From Siphonodentalium dalli (lineage: Eukaryota > Mollusca > Scaphopoda > Gadilida > Siphonodentaliidae), in contig CP136064.1 of NCBI GenBank assembly GCA_032622095.1, forward strand, positions 182,202,209 through 182,266,208: a stretch of 64,000 nucleotides of DNA. Reading direction: 5' to 3'. Below, one piece after another: positions 42,428 to 47,149 of the stretch. The first letter of the stretch is position 1. Every line of letters starts with the position of its first letter. The translations under genes and the position numbers were made by a program. The notes beneath the pieces are model-generated. The model did not search any database and was not told the DNA's origin. It worked only from the letters and a program-made list of their open reading frames with translations.

Positions 42428-43687
42428 CTATATTCATATATCGGGTGACTATATGACTATTGACGTGGCACATATATACTATGGTATGGGTAAACATAAA
42501 AAGCACTGCAATTTATGCATTTTTTTGGCATTTTCGTGAATTTTTCACAAAATTTGTTGGATAATATAACTTTTTGCACATCATAAATGTTAAGCAAACC
42601 AGATAGAATAAATATCTGATATTCAAGTACATTTTATTCAACATTTGTCTTATTTTATTGGTTTTCCTGATTATACTGAAATTTGCAGGTCAAAAACACC
42701 AAAAAGGTCCAAAAAAATTATTTTCCACATGTTCCGCCCTGGATACCTCAGTGTTTTGGAACCCCCATGGGAAAAGGATAATTGGAGATAGCGTCAAAAT
42801 TTTTACCCTTTCGTGTGACACTACCCTCATCTGGAGGCCGGTCTAAACTGGCCGCCTTCCAGGGGTTCAAATAGGTCACCCGTGACATTTATCGGCCCAT
42901 TGACCGATTTAGGTCAAACAAAATGTGTTGTATGGTGGCCGTCCAAGCCAATCTAAATATTCACCCCACTCGATCACCCCACCCGGACCCAAAATGGCCC
43001 AAGTCCAGATGGTTCAAACATGGCACCCATGCCATTTATCGGCCCCTTGACCGATTTAGGTCAAATAAAGGGTGTTGTATGGTGCCCCCCCCCCCCCCCC
43101 CCAAGCCAATCTAAATATTTACCCACTAACCCCACCGATCCAAAATGGCTGCCACCAGAGGGGTTCAAATAGGGATCTACTATTTCTCGGCCCTTTGACA
43201 TGTCAAACAATGGGTGTTGTATGGGTGTTGTATGGTAGCCCCAAGCAAATCTAAATATCCACTGCACTCACCCAGGCCCCAGTGCCATAAATTTCTCGGC
43301 CCCTTGATCGATTTAGGCCAAACAAAGAGTGTTGTTGGGTGGCCTTGGTTGGTGGCTCAATAAACTGGTTGGTGTTGCACTGATTTCGGGTGGATATAGA
43401 ACATAACTATCTCACTAATGGATATTTAATTACCGCCATATACATAGAGTAAAAGTCTGTCAATTCTTGAAGTGCAAGGTTGACGTTCAATTCTCAACAT
43501 GGCAAACATCTACATGTAAACAGGACATATTAAACTTACCCCACTTTATATAAACCTCTGAGTCAGCAGATTCTCTGCTGAGGTATGGTGAATATTCCAG
43601 ATGTGTTCGTATCACGTGACCTTTTATTCTCTCTGATGCCTGCTTAACCAGTGATGGCAATTCACTGAGTAAGTTTGCTTCGGACAT
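9694..43687 (-). CDS. PLP-dependent threonine/serine dehydratase-like enzyme (complete, 8 coding exons)
   Basis: Joined exons (minus): 43687-43540, 27240-27107, 23135-22977, 22443-22376, 21672-21558, 13696-13571, 11115-11014, 9840-9694. They total 999 nt and encode 332 residues. All introns are GT-AG, in phases 1,0,0,2,0,0,0. The product is a fold-type II PLP enzyme. [11 protein letters not shown] carries the PLP lysine K59, STGNHG (86-91) is the substrate loop, [10 protein letters not shown] (from 187) is the phosphate-binding glycine loop, and C314 in SCGSNIG sits where the PLP-ring partner (Ser/Cys) is found. Such enzymes deaminate threonine or serine, or racemise serine. The region corresponding to the serine-racemase divalent metal triad (E..A.D) reads QPKSSKV, so the acidic ligands are absent. 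[10 protein letters not shown]...[10 protein letters not shown] resembles bacterial-type threonine dehydratases of the PALP family. I therefore prefer dehydratase over racemase. No ACT domain follows, so no allosteric control of the biosynthetic type is expected. Introns of 16.3 and 7.9 kb are mostly transposons. Confidence 0.93.
9841..11013. other. Intron 7
   Basis: It holds fragments of the 8.4-9.1 kb repeat near 9900-10080 (TTGGAATTTCCAAC words) and a lone TTAA-MITE right end (CTGAGCATCTTTAA) near 10566-10580. Nothing coding. Confidence 0.5.
11014..11115 (-). CDS. Dehydratase exon 7
   Basis: The acceptor TATTCCAG is followed by 34 codons, [34 protein letters not shown], and the donor [18 protein letters not shown] matches the conserved (V)D....V.EDEI helix start of the family. 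Confidence 0.9.
11743..12320. repeat. Diverged inverted-repeat element in intron 6
   Basis: GATCATGCCATGAATCTC at the left is answered by GAGGTTCGTGGCATGATC at 12303-12320. Inner words (CTCTACGGGCG, TTCCCAGTTCTTGTACTGG) match the element at 7282-7788. Confidence 0.65.
11765..13155. repeat. Local duplication of about 415 bp in intron 6
   Basis: Copy 1 (about 11765-12187) and copy 2 (about 12738-13155) share the order ACCGTGGAGT, TCACATGTAATTGTCAATAT, GAGCTGAAAACA, AAAATTGAAACATGGAAGC, ACGGGGTTTACTCAATAT, GGGTATTATAGGATGACCAG. They are direct repeats with scattered substitutions and indels. Copy 1 is partly embedded in the inverted-repeat element at 11743-12320. Confidence 0.8.
13571..13696 (-). 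CDS. Dehydratase exon 6
   Basis: The acceptor ATGCTTCAG is followed by 42 codons, [12 protein letters not shown]...[15 protein letters not shown], and the donor GTAAGT. It contains the position where serine racemases carry the Glu/Asp metal ligands; here they are Gln and Val. One arm of a 7-kb inverted-repeat element begins about 160 bases upstream in intron 5. Confidence 0.9.
14641..15410. other. Interior of the 7-kb element, no gene seen
   Basis: AT-rich, no persuasive coding frame or repeat recognised; the first CTTAAG dyad (TTGCGCTTAAGTGCAAA) occurs at about 15369. Confidence 0.3.
15411..15872. repeat. Foldback element with nested inner inverted repeats
   Basis: The left arm, AAGCCTGCAAATAGCGTGTC...AATGAGGTCCACAGAGGG...TTTAGTGATGCTA (15419-15497), is the reverse complement of 15795-15863. 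Between the arms is a second inner inverted pair (about 15515-15540 against 15746-15775) built from the same ACAGAGGGTGAATTTAGTG words. The structure is a palindrome of palindromes. Confidence 0.8.
16345..16512. repeat. Array of CTTAAG-centred dyads
   Basis: About seven TTTGYGCTTAAGCGCAAA-like dyads, spaced 20-35 bases apart. They share the core of the arrays at 47.4 and 54.9 kb but have different flanks (CAAATGATTT instead of CAATAAGGAA). Confidence 0.75.
17078..17512. mobile_element. TTAA-flanked MITE, copy 1
   Basis: TTAA at 17078-17081 and 17509-17512 flank the ends AGATGCATAATCCGAATT and (reverse complement of right end) AGGTACTCAGTCCGATTCG. It is close to full-length copies at 54477-54910 and 60815-61259, which share interior words such as TCGATTCTGGTAA and GATGGATAACTC. 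Non-coding. Confidence 0.8.
18154..18271. repeat. Imperfect palindrome, 118 bp
   Basis: TTGGTTTGATATTATAGGCC at the left is complemented by GGGCCTAATATCAAACCAA at the right. The inner arms CAGTAGCCTCATATCAGCC and GGGCTGATTGTGATATGAGG enclose a small TTCGTCGTC loop. Likely a MITE of hairpin type. Confidence 0.7.
18365..18482. repeat. Short tandem repeat of TTTCGTACCATATTTTTGGT
   Basis: Four to five degenerate units of about 28 bases: GTTTCGTACCATATTTTTGG, then ...ACCTTATTGTTTGG, then ...ACCATG. Confidence 0.75.
19199..19796 (-). mobile_element. 5'-truncated non-LTR retrotransposon tail (RT C-terminal region)
   Basis: A clean 194-codon minus-strand frame ends at 19199. It starts [20 protein letters not shown], the YLGV...D..W...I box that follows the RT thumb. 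It continues with [53 protein letters not shown] and [16 protein letters not shown]. This is the classic C-terminal region of CR1/L2/Jockey-group ORF2. The catalytic YADD region is missing because the copy is truncated at about 19796. The frame is intact over 585 bases, so it is a younger insertion than the LINE at 2.9-4.6 kb, and it sits inside the 7-kb inverted-repeat element. Confidence 0.88.
20941..21557. other. Intron 5, region next to exon 5
   Basis: No repeat family or gene recognised. Confidence 0.3.
21558..21672 (-). CDS. Dehydratase exon 5 (tetraglycine loop)
   Basis: The acceptor GCTTGTAG precedes 21672. The first T completes Gly170, and 38 codons follow with [12 protein letters not shown], the loop that holds the PLP phosphate. 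The exon ends ...QPKCK before the donor GTACTC. Confidence 0.93.
21673..22375. other. Intron 4
   Basis: Contains GGGTACGTTCATACACTGGC at about 21808, the start of a short dispersed repeat (with CAAGTTTGCACGG, and later ATCACAGAAAACC) also present at 27782 in intron 1. Nothing else recognised. Confidence 0.5.
22376..22443 (-). CDS. Dehydratase exon 4
   Basis: The acceptor AAATTACAG is followed by 68 nt coding [22 protein letters not shown] and two bases of a glycine codon. VIAGQGTI is the conserved family motif (IAGQGT). The donor is GTGAGT. Confidence 0.92.
22977..23135 (-). CDS. Dehydratase exon 3
   Basis: The acceptor TATTTCAG precedes 23135. 53 codons in phase 0 begin [14 protein letters not shown], spaced exactly as the corresponding NHG-to-GIP segment of serine racemase. 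They end with EIAARKYAE before the donor GTGAGT. Confidence 0.9.
23136..23849. other. Intron 2, 3' portion
   Basis: No gene seen; a short poly-C tract lies near 23742-23751. Confidence 0.3.
23850..25360. repeat. Tandem array of about 165-bp units, split by a transposon
   Basis: Units share the order AATATAAGCTNAATAGGCCTG, ATGGTTCTTGAG, TTTTAAGAAT, GGGAAAGAGT, TGTCCCTGGCTCCG, ATTTGACCNGGTGACC, GAACACATCTGAATCCCAG. Nearly four units occupy 23850-24482 and one more follows at 25236-25360. The register is restored if 24485-25233 is removed. Confidence 0.8.
24483..25235. mobile_element. TA-flanked inverted-repeat MITE, 749 bp
   Basis: The termini CTACCTTACTCGTATTTAAA (24485) and TTTAAATACGAGTAAGGTAG (ending 25233) are perfect inverses, flanked by TA on both sides (24483-24484, 25234-25235) as in Tc1/mariner-type insertions. 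Subterminal blocks AGTACTATTTTT...GAGCGAAAAAATAGTAC occur at both ends. The element interrupts the 165-bp array. No transposase frame. Confidence 0.82.
25426..27050. mobile_element. Foldback element with long arms in intron 2
   Basis: The arms (about 25426-25580 and 26930-27050) are reverse complements: AACATTCGTGTGAAGTTG, then ACATTCAATTT, CTTGTACATAAGTT, AACGTGAATGGATTAAG, CGTATATATAGCA and AATTAGAGTATTCGATA. A 1.2-kb hairpin-ended element (25694-26920) lies between them. The terminal GTGTGAAGTTG motif is shared with the foldback at 29316-31255, so the two may be related. Confidence 0.78.
25694..26920 (+). mobile_element. 1.2-kb hairpin-ended dispersed element, copy A
   Basis: One end is CGAGAGGCCGATCACGATCGGC, containing the hairpin GCCGATCACGATCGGC. 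The other end is a stem made by GTTTACCATAC and GTATGGGTAAAC. The interior has AGGGCCATAACTC, TCGGATCAAACCCA and TTCGAACTCGATCTGTAT blocks in two tandem versions, plus a (GACG/GACA)n microsatellite (26812-26855). Copy C (56471-57606) has the same layout; copy B (38431-39626) is inverted and lacks the second hairpin. No coding frame of substance. Confidence 0.8.
27107..27240 (-). CDS. Dehydratase exon 2 (PLP lysine)
   Basis: The acceptor TTTCCAG precedes 27240, and the split codon 50 becomes GAG (Glu). The exon codes [15 protein letters not shown] with the Schiff-base lysine, and later STGNHGMAC. The donor is GTGCGT at 27106-27101. A foldback transposon ends at about 27050, roughly 50 bases inside the intron from this donor. 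Confidence 0.93.
27241..28829. other. Intron 1, 3' portion
   Basis: Contains the second copy of the GGGTACGTTCATACGCTGGC repeat at 27782; otherwise nothing recognised. Confidence 0.4.
28830..28985 (+). CDS. Possible small ORF or first exon with two CxxC pairs
   Basis: A 51-codon frame starts at ATG 28830 ([20 protein letters not shown]...) and stops with TAG at 28983-28985. It has CSFC at residues 14-17 and CSGC near residues 41-44, a spacing compatible with a zinc ribbon. A GTATAT donor follows the second cysteine pair directly (TGTAG|GTATAT at 28951), so it could be the first exon of a gene rather than a complete small protein. It lies in intron 1 of the dehydratase on the opposite strand, immediately after GTACAGTCCCCCTTTAA, which looks like a TTAA-MITE end. 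No partner exon was recognised, and chance is possible. Confidence 0.3.
   Translation: MSMADNIYSDVDRCSFCRRFRWDFSVVENANHQVPSCSGCRYIRGQGYIAS
28986..29315. other. Unassigned sequence in intron 1
   Basis: Nothing recognised. Confidence 0.3.
29316..31255. mobile_element. 1.94-kb foldback element with 79-bp terminal sub-repeats
   Basis: GGTGTGTGAAGTTGG at the left is the exact inverse of CCAACTTCACACACC at the right. The left arm carries three direct 79-bp units starting at 29319, 29398 and 29477 (GTGTGAAGTTGG, TTTGACATTGGACGTTGGAC, GTTCAACAA, AACGATCTAAA, ATTTGCAGATG). The right arm has the inverse, with about four units. The inverse match continues inward for about 500 bases per arm (29316-29808 against about 30690-31255). 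The centre holds two direct copies of a 310-bp block (about 29640-29935 and 29955-30268). Frames of 130-141 codons inside are by-products of the palindrome. Confidence 0.87.
31256..32040. other. Unassigned sequence in intron 1
   Basis: A fragment of a GGGTGGGTG...AAAAATTTTTTTTTTG low-complexity repeat lies at 31620-31690, related to 33.1, 48.2 and 51.3 kb. No gene seen. Confidence 0.35.
32050..32455 (+). repeat. Three tandem copies of a 135-bp unit
   Basis: Units start near 32052, 32187 and 32322 (CAGCCGGGCCAGCTTGAAC, ATTTCACATTGTTTTCCAT, GATCAGCTTGTAATGTTAAT, TATCGTCACTGATATCGTG). The period is a multiple of three and one frame stays open within units ([20 protein letters not shown]), but a one-base insertion near 32310 breaks it and no wider gene structure is seen. 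Confidence 0.85.
32678..32820. mobile_element. Palindromic MITE, 143 bp
   Basis: ATACAGTATAATGCCCTAAT at the left and ATTAGGGCATTACTGTAT at the right are near-perfect inverses. The match continues through CGACTCCATAACCACAGCAG and AATAATGGGTAATTT, leaving a loop of about 25 bases. Almost the entire element forms one hairpin. Confidence 0.88.
33085..33375. repeat. GGGTGGGTGTCC/GGAAAAAA low-complexity repeat with poly-C
   Basis: Three units of GGGTGGGTGTCCAAAA...GGAAACGGAAAAAA end in a 23-base poly-C (33323-33345). Related blocks at 31.62, 48.2-48.9 and 51.33-51.43 kb also join GGGTGGGT, GGCC and poly-A words to homopolymer G/C. Confidence 0.7.
33376..33877. mobile_element. TTAA-flanked MITE, GGTACGGTTGGCC type, copy 1
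   Basis: TTAA at 33376-33379 and 33874-33877. The ends AGGTACGGTTGGCCTTGGCG and (reverse complement) AGGCACGGTTGGCCTTCGTT are inverses. The interior words ACATAAAGAGCGTT and GAGCGTTTATATCATTTGTG are shared with the next copy. Confidence 0.82.
34082..34616. mobile_element. TTAA-flanked MITE, GGTACGGTTGGCC type, copy 2
   Basis: TTAA at 34082-34085 and 34613-34616. The ends AGATACGGGCGGTGTTGGCG and (reverse complement) AGCCAGGGGCGGCGTTCGTT are inverses. It matches copy 1 along its length in direct orientation. Confidence 0.8.
34690..34913. repeat. Left part of a 150-bp tandem array (TTGTATGGTGGCCCCAAGCC)
   Basis: About one and a half units of GGTCAAACAAAGGGTGTTGT, CCCCAAGCCAATCTAAATAT, CACCCCACTAACCCC and GGGGTTCAAATAGGGCACCC, with a poly-C tract at 34811-34826. 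The array resumes in the same orientation at 42850-43350. Confidence 0.75.
35280..35890 (+). repeat. Direct repeat block, empty-site copy
   Basis: Matches 39640-40798 in the same orientation (AAGCAATGATATCCAA, AAAACTTAACCCACCCCCCT, CTGAAAATACCTGTCAAGTC, CTTCCCCAATATCA). At CATACTAGTTGATAGAATTC it lacks the MITE found at 40210-40697 in the other copy, so it serves as a near-empty site. Confidence 0.8.
35966..36290. repeat. Minisatellite-like ACACATGACCATACAGTCAC sequence
   Basis: Degenerate units of about 50 bases combining TGACCATACAGTCACTCC and TATATACATAAACACAC. The same family fills 37085-37300 and 41400-42360. Confidence 0.65.
36334..36398. repeat. Small inverted repeat around GTGACGTCAC
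   Basis: GTTCATAAACCTATGAAC (36338-36355) and GTTCATAGGTTTATGAAC (36381-36398) are exact inverses. Each is itself nearly palindromic, and the palindrome GTGACGTCAC (36361-36370) lies between them. Confidence 0.8.
36871..37015. mobile_element. Palindromic MITE, about 145 bp
   Basis: AATAAACGGCGG...GGTCATGGGTTTTGACCGCG, then CAGCAAACTCCGCATGAACC, a CTTCGG loop, and the inverse arm back to CCGCCGTTTATT. Nearly the whole length pairs, with few mismatches. Confidence 0.88.
37085..37310. repeat. Minisatellite-like block
   Basis: Same CATGACCATACNNTCACTCC units as the block at 35966-36290. Confidence 0.6.
37311..37834. other. Unassigned interior of the composite element
   Basis: AT-rich; nothing coding recognised upstream of the remnant frame at 37835. 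Confidence 0.3.
37835..38407 (+). pseudogene. Remnant of a transposon-associated protein (DLSxLPPC...HxxRAN family), plus-strand copy
   Basis: The frame runs 190 codons with a single TAA at 38177-38179. It reads GSIPSQ...[69 protein letters not shown], then NMIAKQW, ALHGW and a final FEPFFS. I recognise the string DLSxLPPCxxxLxxHxxRANxxAxxW followed by HGW as the C-terminal block of a large family of uncharacterised invertebrate proteins. Those proteins carry an XPG/PIN-like region with a GCDT motif and are spread by unidentified mobile elements. The catalytic region is missing here. This rests on remembered family patterns, so a profile search is needed. Confidence 0.55.
38431..39626 (-). 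mobile_element. 1.2-kb hairpin-ended dispersed element, copy B (truncated)
   Basis: Reverse complement of copies A and C: the GCCGATCGTGATCGGC hairpin lies at its right end (39603-39618). The GTTTACC hairpin end is missing: it begins at CCCGGATTGACCACTCGTCG. It interrupts the sequence next to the LPPC remnant; the sister remnant near 40800 continues without it. Confidence 0.8.
39640..40798 (+). repeat. Direct repeat block, filled-site copy
   Basis: Second copy of 35280-35890, interrupted by the TTAA MITE at 40210-40697. Confidence 0.8.
40210..40697. mobile_element. TTAA-flanked foldback MITE with 18-bp perfect ends
   Basis: TTAAAGGTACTCAACCCG (from 40210) and its exact inverse CGGGTTGAGTACCTTTAA (ending 40697). 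Both halves share ATTACTATTTCTTTGG / GTCGAGGAA words in opposite orientation, so the element is foldback. The copy at 35.8 kb has no insertion at the corresponding point. Confidence 0.88.
40817..41244 (-). pseudogene. Remnant of the DLSxLPPC...RAN family, minus-strand copy
   Basis: Minus-strand frames 41244-41050 and 41053-40817 reproduce the plus-strand remnant at 37835-38407: [31 protein letters not shown], then after a frameshift [36 protein letters not shown] and FEPFFP. A deletion after DSDT removes the NTIKELT segment. Where the plus copy has a stop (VS*AR), this copy reads VNQAR, so each copy carries different lesions. The two are in opposite orientation inside the same composite element. 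Confidence 0.55.
41400..42360. repeat. Minisatellite of about 55-bp units
   Basis: Some 17 degenerate units combining CATGACCATATAGTCACTC, CTGTATACCTATTCACC and CACCATTGGCCATACAGTC. It runs directly into the (TA)n tract. The ATG-started frames across it reflect period and composition, not protein. Confidence 0.8.
42361..42426. repeat. (TA)n microsatellite, about 31 repeats
   Basis: Uninterrupted TATATA tract after TGTG. A shorter one (35899-35924) sits at the mirror position in the composite element. Confidence 0.95.
42850..43350. repeat. Right part of the 150-bp tandem array
   Basis: About three and a half units of the array seen at 34690-34913, same orientation, with a poly-C tract at 43085-43102. 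Confidence 0.75.
43540..43687 (-). CDS. Dehydratase exon 1 (start codon)
   Basis: ATG at 43687-43685; codes residues 1-49 plus the first base of codon 50, ending ...EVYIKW, followed by the donor GTAAGT (43539-43534). This is the N-terminal helical segment ([19 protein letters not shown]) typical of the family. The start is the first in-frame ATG, and the length matches relatives. A 5' non-coding exon further upstream is possible but not visible. Confidence 0.9.
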
Positions 43688-43825
43688 CTTCTAGTTCTGG
43701 TTATTATTTATCTATAAAGCAATACTGTAAAGTCTTCAAGCCTAAAATAAACAATATAATGAGCACTTCTAAATGCTCGAATCTCCATATCACATTATAT
43801 ACAACATATTCTCTTTTATATACCA

Positions 43826-46800
43826 CTAGCTGATGTGCCCGACTTCGTCCAGGCTATTTAGGGATTTCTTTGTGAGCACCTCCGTCTGGGCAGGATATAT
43901 ATTGACTTTGATTGGTCCAGATACATGCCTATATGAGTGTATATGTGCAAGGTCAAGAGACGGTCGATCATGAAATTAGACCCACCCATTATGATCTCAG
44001 GATGAAAGTAGGCATACATATAAAATTTGAGTCACATCAGTCAAGCTGTTTTTGAGTCTATAACATACATATTTACAGAAGTGCCATAATATATTATAGA
44101 TAGCAGGTTAGCCCGCCACTGGCGTGGTTGGTCAGAAACATGACATTTTAAAAATTATTTTGTTTGTATTTATTTTTGTTTTTTTCGGACGGAAAAACTG
44201 ACCCGATGAAATCCCCCCTTCCCTTCCTATGAACGACAGCACAACACGCATTTTTTGTTTTTCATGAATTAATTCATGGTATCCGTCGCTCAAAGACTGA
44301 CCCAATGAAAAATTCCCCTGATTCTAGGACATATATGACACAAGAACACATTCTTCCTTTTTAATCGAGATAATTGCATTCCGCGTTTCGTTTTGCATCC
44401 GTATTTTACGCATGGGTAGCCGTTTAGCAGCTTCGCGCTTCCTATGAACGACAGCACAACACGCATTTTTTTGTTTTTCATGAATTAATTCATGGTACCC
44501 GTCCCTCAAAGACTGACCCGATGAAAAATTCCCCTGGTCCTAGGACATATATGACACAACAACCCATTCTGCCTTTTTAATCGAGATAATTGCTTCCGCG
44601 TTTCGCTTTGCATCCGTATTTTACGCATGGGTAGCCGTTTAGCAGCTTCGATTAAATCCCCCCTTCCCTTCCTATGAAAGACAGCACAACACGCATATTT
44701 TGTTGTTCATGAATTAATTCATGGTACCCGTCCCTCAAAGACTGACCCGATGAAAACTTCCCCTGTTCCTAGGACATATATGACACAACAACCCATTCTG
44801 CCTTTTTAATCGAGATAATTGCATTCCGCGTTTCGTTTTGCATCCGTATTTTACGCATGTGTAGCCGTTTGGCAGCTTCGATTGTAATAAAGAGCTTTGA
44901 TCCTTAACACCTCCGAATATGGTCAATATAAAGATCGTTGATACCTTAACCCCCGAAGTGGCGTTTGCGGTGATTTTGATGATTGGGAGTGGAGAATCGG
45001 TGCTCAGAGCTTGTCCAAAATGCGACGTCGACGACCCCCGTGGGTTTTTACACTTATATACGAAATTTGGTCTCGATCGGTGCAGCCGTTTTCGATTCTA
45101 TAAATGACATACAGACAGACAGGGGTCTTCAAATTATATATGAGACTAGCCGATGAGCCCGACGTTGTCCGGGCTATTCAAAAACCAAATTTCAAGTCGA
45201 TAGCTCTACCCAGCCCGACGTTGTCCGGGCTATTCAAAAACCAAATTTCATGTCGATAGCTCCACCCCTTTCCGATATCTCGTCTGCGCATGCGCGAAGC
45301 TGGCGTCGCACGGGCTCGGCGACCCGATAAAATTCGTATCCGGGGCAAGATACATTCACATAGCAAATTTCAAGTCGATAGCTCCACCCGTTTCCGAGAT
45401 CTCGTATGCGCATGCGCGAAGCAGGCGACGCACGGGCTCGCCAATACGACAACGTCGACCGCCTGGTCAAACTACACACACGTACCAAGTTTCGTCCCGA
45501 TCGGTCGAGAATCGTAGATTTGTATAAATGACATACAGACAGACATACATACAGACAGACAAACAGAGGTCTTCAAAATATATATGAGACTAGCCGATGA
45601 GCCCGACGTTGTCCGGGCTATTCAAAAACAAAATTTCAATTCGATAGCTCCACCCGTTTCCGAGATCTGGTCTGCGCATGTGCGAAGCTTGCGTCGCACG
45701 GGCTCGGCGACCCGATAAAAATCGTATCCGGGGCAAGATACATTCACATAGCAAAATTTCAATTCGATGGCTCCACCCGTTTCCGAGATCTCGTCTGCGC
45801 ATGCACTGCACGGGCGTGGCACGGGCTCGCCAATACGACAAGGACGACCGCCTGGTCAAACTACACACACGTACCAAGTTTAGTCCCGATCGGTCGAAAC
45901 GACAGCACAACACGCATTTTTTGTTTTTCATGAATTAATTCAAGCTTCGATTGTAACAAAGAGCGTTGATCCTTAACACCTCCGAATATGGTCAATATAA
46001 AGATCGTTGATGCCTTAACCCCCGAAGTGGCGTTTGCGGTGATTTTGATGATTGGAGAATCGGTGCTCAGAGCTTGTCCAAAATGCGACGTCGACGATCC
46101 CCGTGGGTTTTTACACGTATATACGAAATTTGGTCTCGATCTGTCAACCCGTTTTCGATTCTATAAAGGACATACAAACAGGCAGAGGTCTTCAAAATAT
46201 ATATGAGATAGCCGATGAGCCCGACGTTGTCCAGGCTATTCAAAAACCAAATTTCAAGTCGATAGCTCCACCCGTTTCCGATATCTGGTCTGCGCATGCG
46301 CGAAGCTTGCGCCGCACGGGCTCGGCGACCCGATAAAATTCGTATCCGGGGCAAGATACATTCACATAGCAAATTTAAAGTCGATAGCTCCACCCGTTTC
46401 CGAGATCTCGTCTGCGCATGCGCGAAGCGGGCGCCGCACGGGCTCGCCAATACGACAACATCGACCGCCTGGTCAAACTACACACACGTACCAAGTTTGG
46501 TCTCGATCGGTCAACTGACCCGATGAAAAATTCCCCTGTCCTACGGAAAAACTGACCCGATGAAATCCCATCATGAATTAATTCATGGTACCCGTCCCTC
46601 AAAGACTGACCCGATGCAAAATTCCCCTGTTCACTGCTGTTCCTAGGACATATATGACACAACAACCCATTCTGCCTTTTTAATCGAGATAATTGCATTC
46701 CGCGTTTCGTTTTGCATCCGTATTTTACGCATGGGTAGCCGTTTAGCAGCTTCGATTTGTAATAAAGAGCGTTAATCCTTAACACCTCCGAATATGGTCA

Positions 46801-47030
46801 ATATAAAGATCGTTAATGCCTTACCCCCCCCCCCCCCGAAGTGGCGTTTGTGGTGATTTTGATGAATGGGAGTGGAGAATCGGTACTCAGAGCTTGTCCA
46901 AAATGCGACGTCGACGATCCCCGTGGGTTTTTACCTTTGGATAGGAAGTTTGGTCTCGATCGGTCAACCCGTTTTCGATTCTATAAAGGACATACAGACA
47001 GACAGAGGTCTTCAAAATATATATGAGATT
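43826..47030 (-). mobile_element. Run of Helitron-like short non-autonomous elements, minus strand
   Basis: On the minus strand, ends read GCCCGGACAACGTCGGGC (hairpin), TCATCGG, CTAG, at 45146-45149 and 45590-45593, with degenerate versions at 43826 and 46207. A hairpin 7-9 bases before CTAG is the Helitron 3' signature. The next unit begins at once with TCTCATATATATTTTGAAG and a (TCTG)n tract, so units abut head to tail. Units contain TCGGAAACGGGTGGAGCTAT and CGCATGCGCAGACGAGATC blocks. Blocks with GACTGACCCGATGAAAAATT, CATGAATTAATTCATG and ACGCATGGGTAGCCGTTTAG are repeated near 44.25, 44.48, 44.7, 45.9 and 46.6 kb. No Rep/helicase frame is present. Confidence 0.7.
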
Positions 47031-47149
47031 TGAAAGAGGAAGCTTAAAAAACATTGTATTATCAACTTAGCCGGTCGAATAAACTGAAAACATGAAATAC
47101 TAATTGGTCTTAAGAGGAATTGATTTTGTTTTTGTTGTGAAGAATTTAT

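Larger units (their letters stand above)
34914..42849. mobile_element. Composite inverted-repeat element of about 7.9 kb
   Basis: The left arm 34914-35275 is the reverse complement of 42495-42849 over about 355 bases: CAGATGAGGGTAGTGTCACA, TTTTGACGCTATCTCCAATT, CACTGAGGTATCCAGGGCGG, ATAATCAGGAAAACCAATAA. Inside, a (TA)n run with GTGCCACGTCAATAGTCATA at the left (35899-35965) faces its inverse at 42361-42475. ACCATACAGTCACTCC minisatellites lie on each side, and two opposed copies of a coding remnant (37835-38407 +, 40817-41244 -) face each other. The element splits a 150-bp tandem array. Long inverted arms recall Mutator-like or Polinton-like elements, but no hallmark enzyme is intact. Confidence 0.75.

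Noticed and set aside
9694-43687. Naming the eight-exon gene serine racemase (SRR)
   Set aside because: Length and core motifs fit, but the acidic metal-binding residues are absent and the C-terminal half resembles threonine dehydratases, so no gene symbol was assigned.
45590-46785. Minus-strand frames of 94-136 codons
   Set aside because: They follow the repeated Helitron-like units and overlap plus-strand frames over the same repeats.
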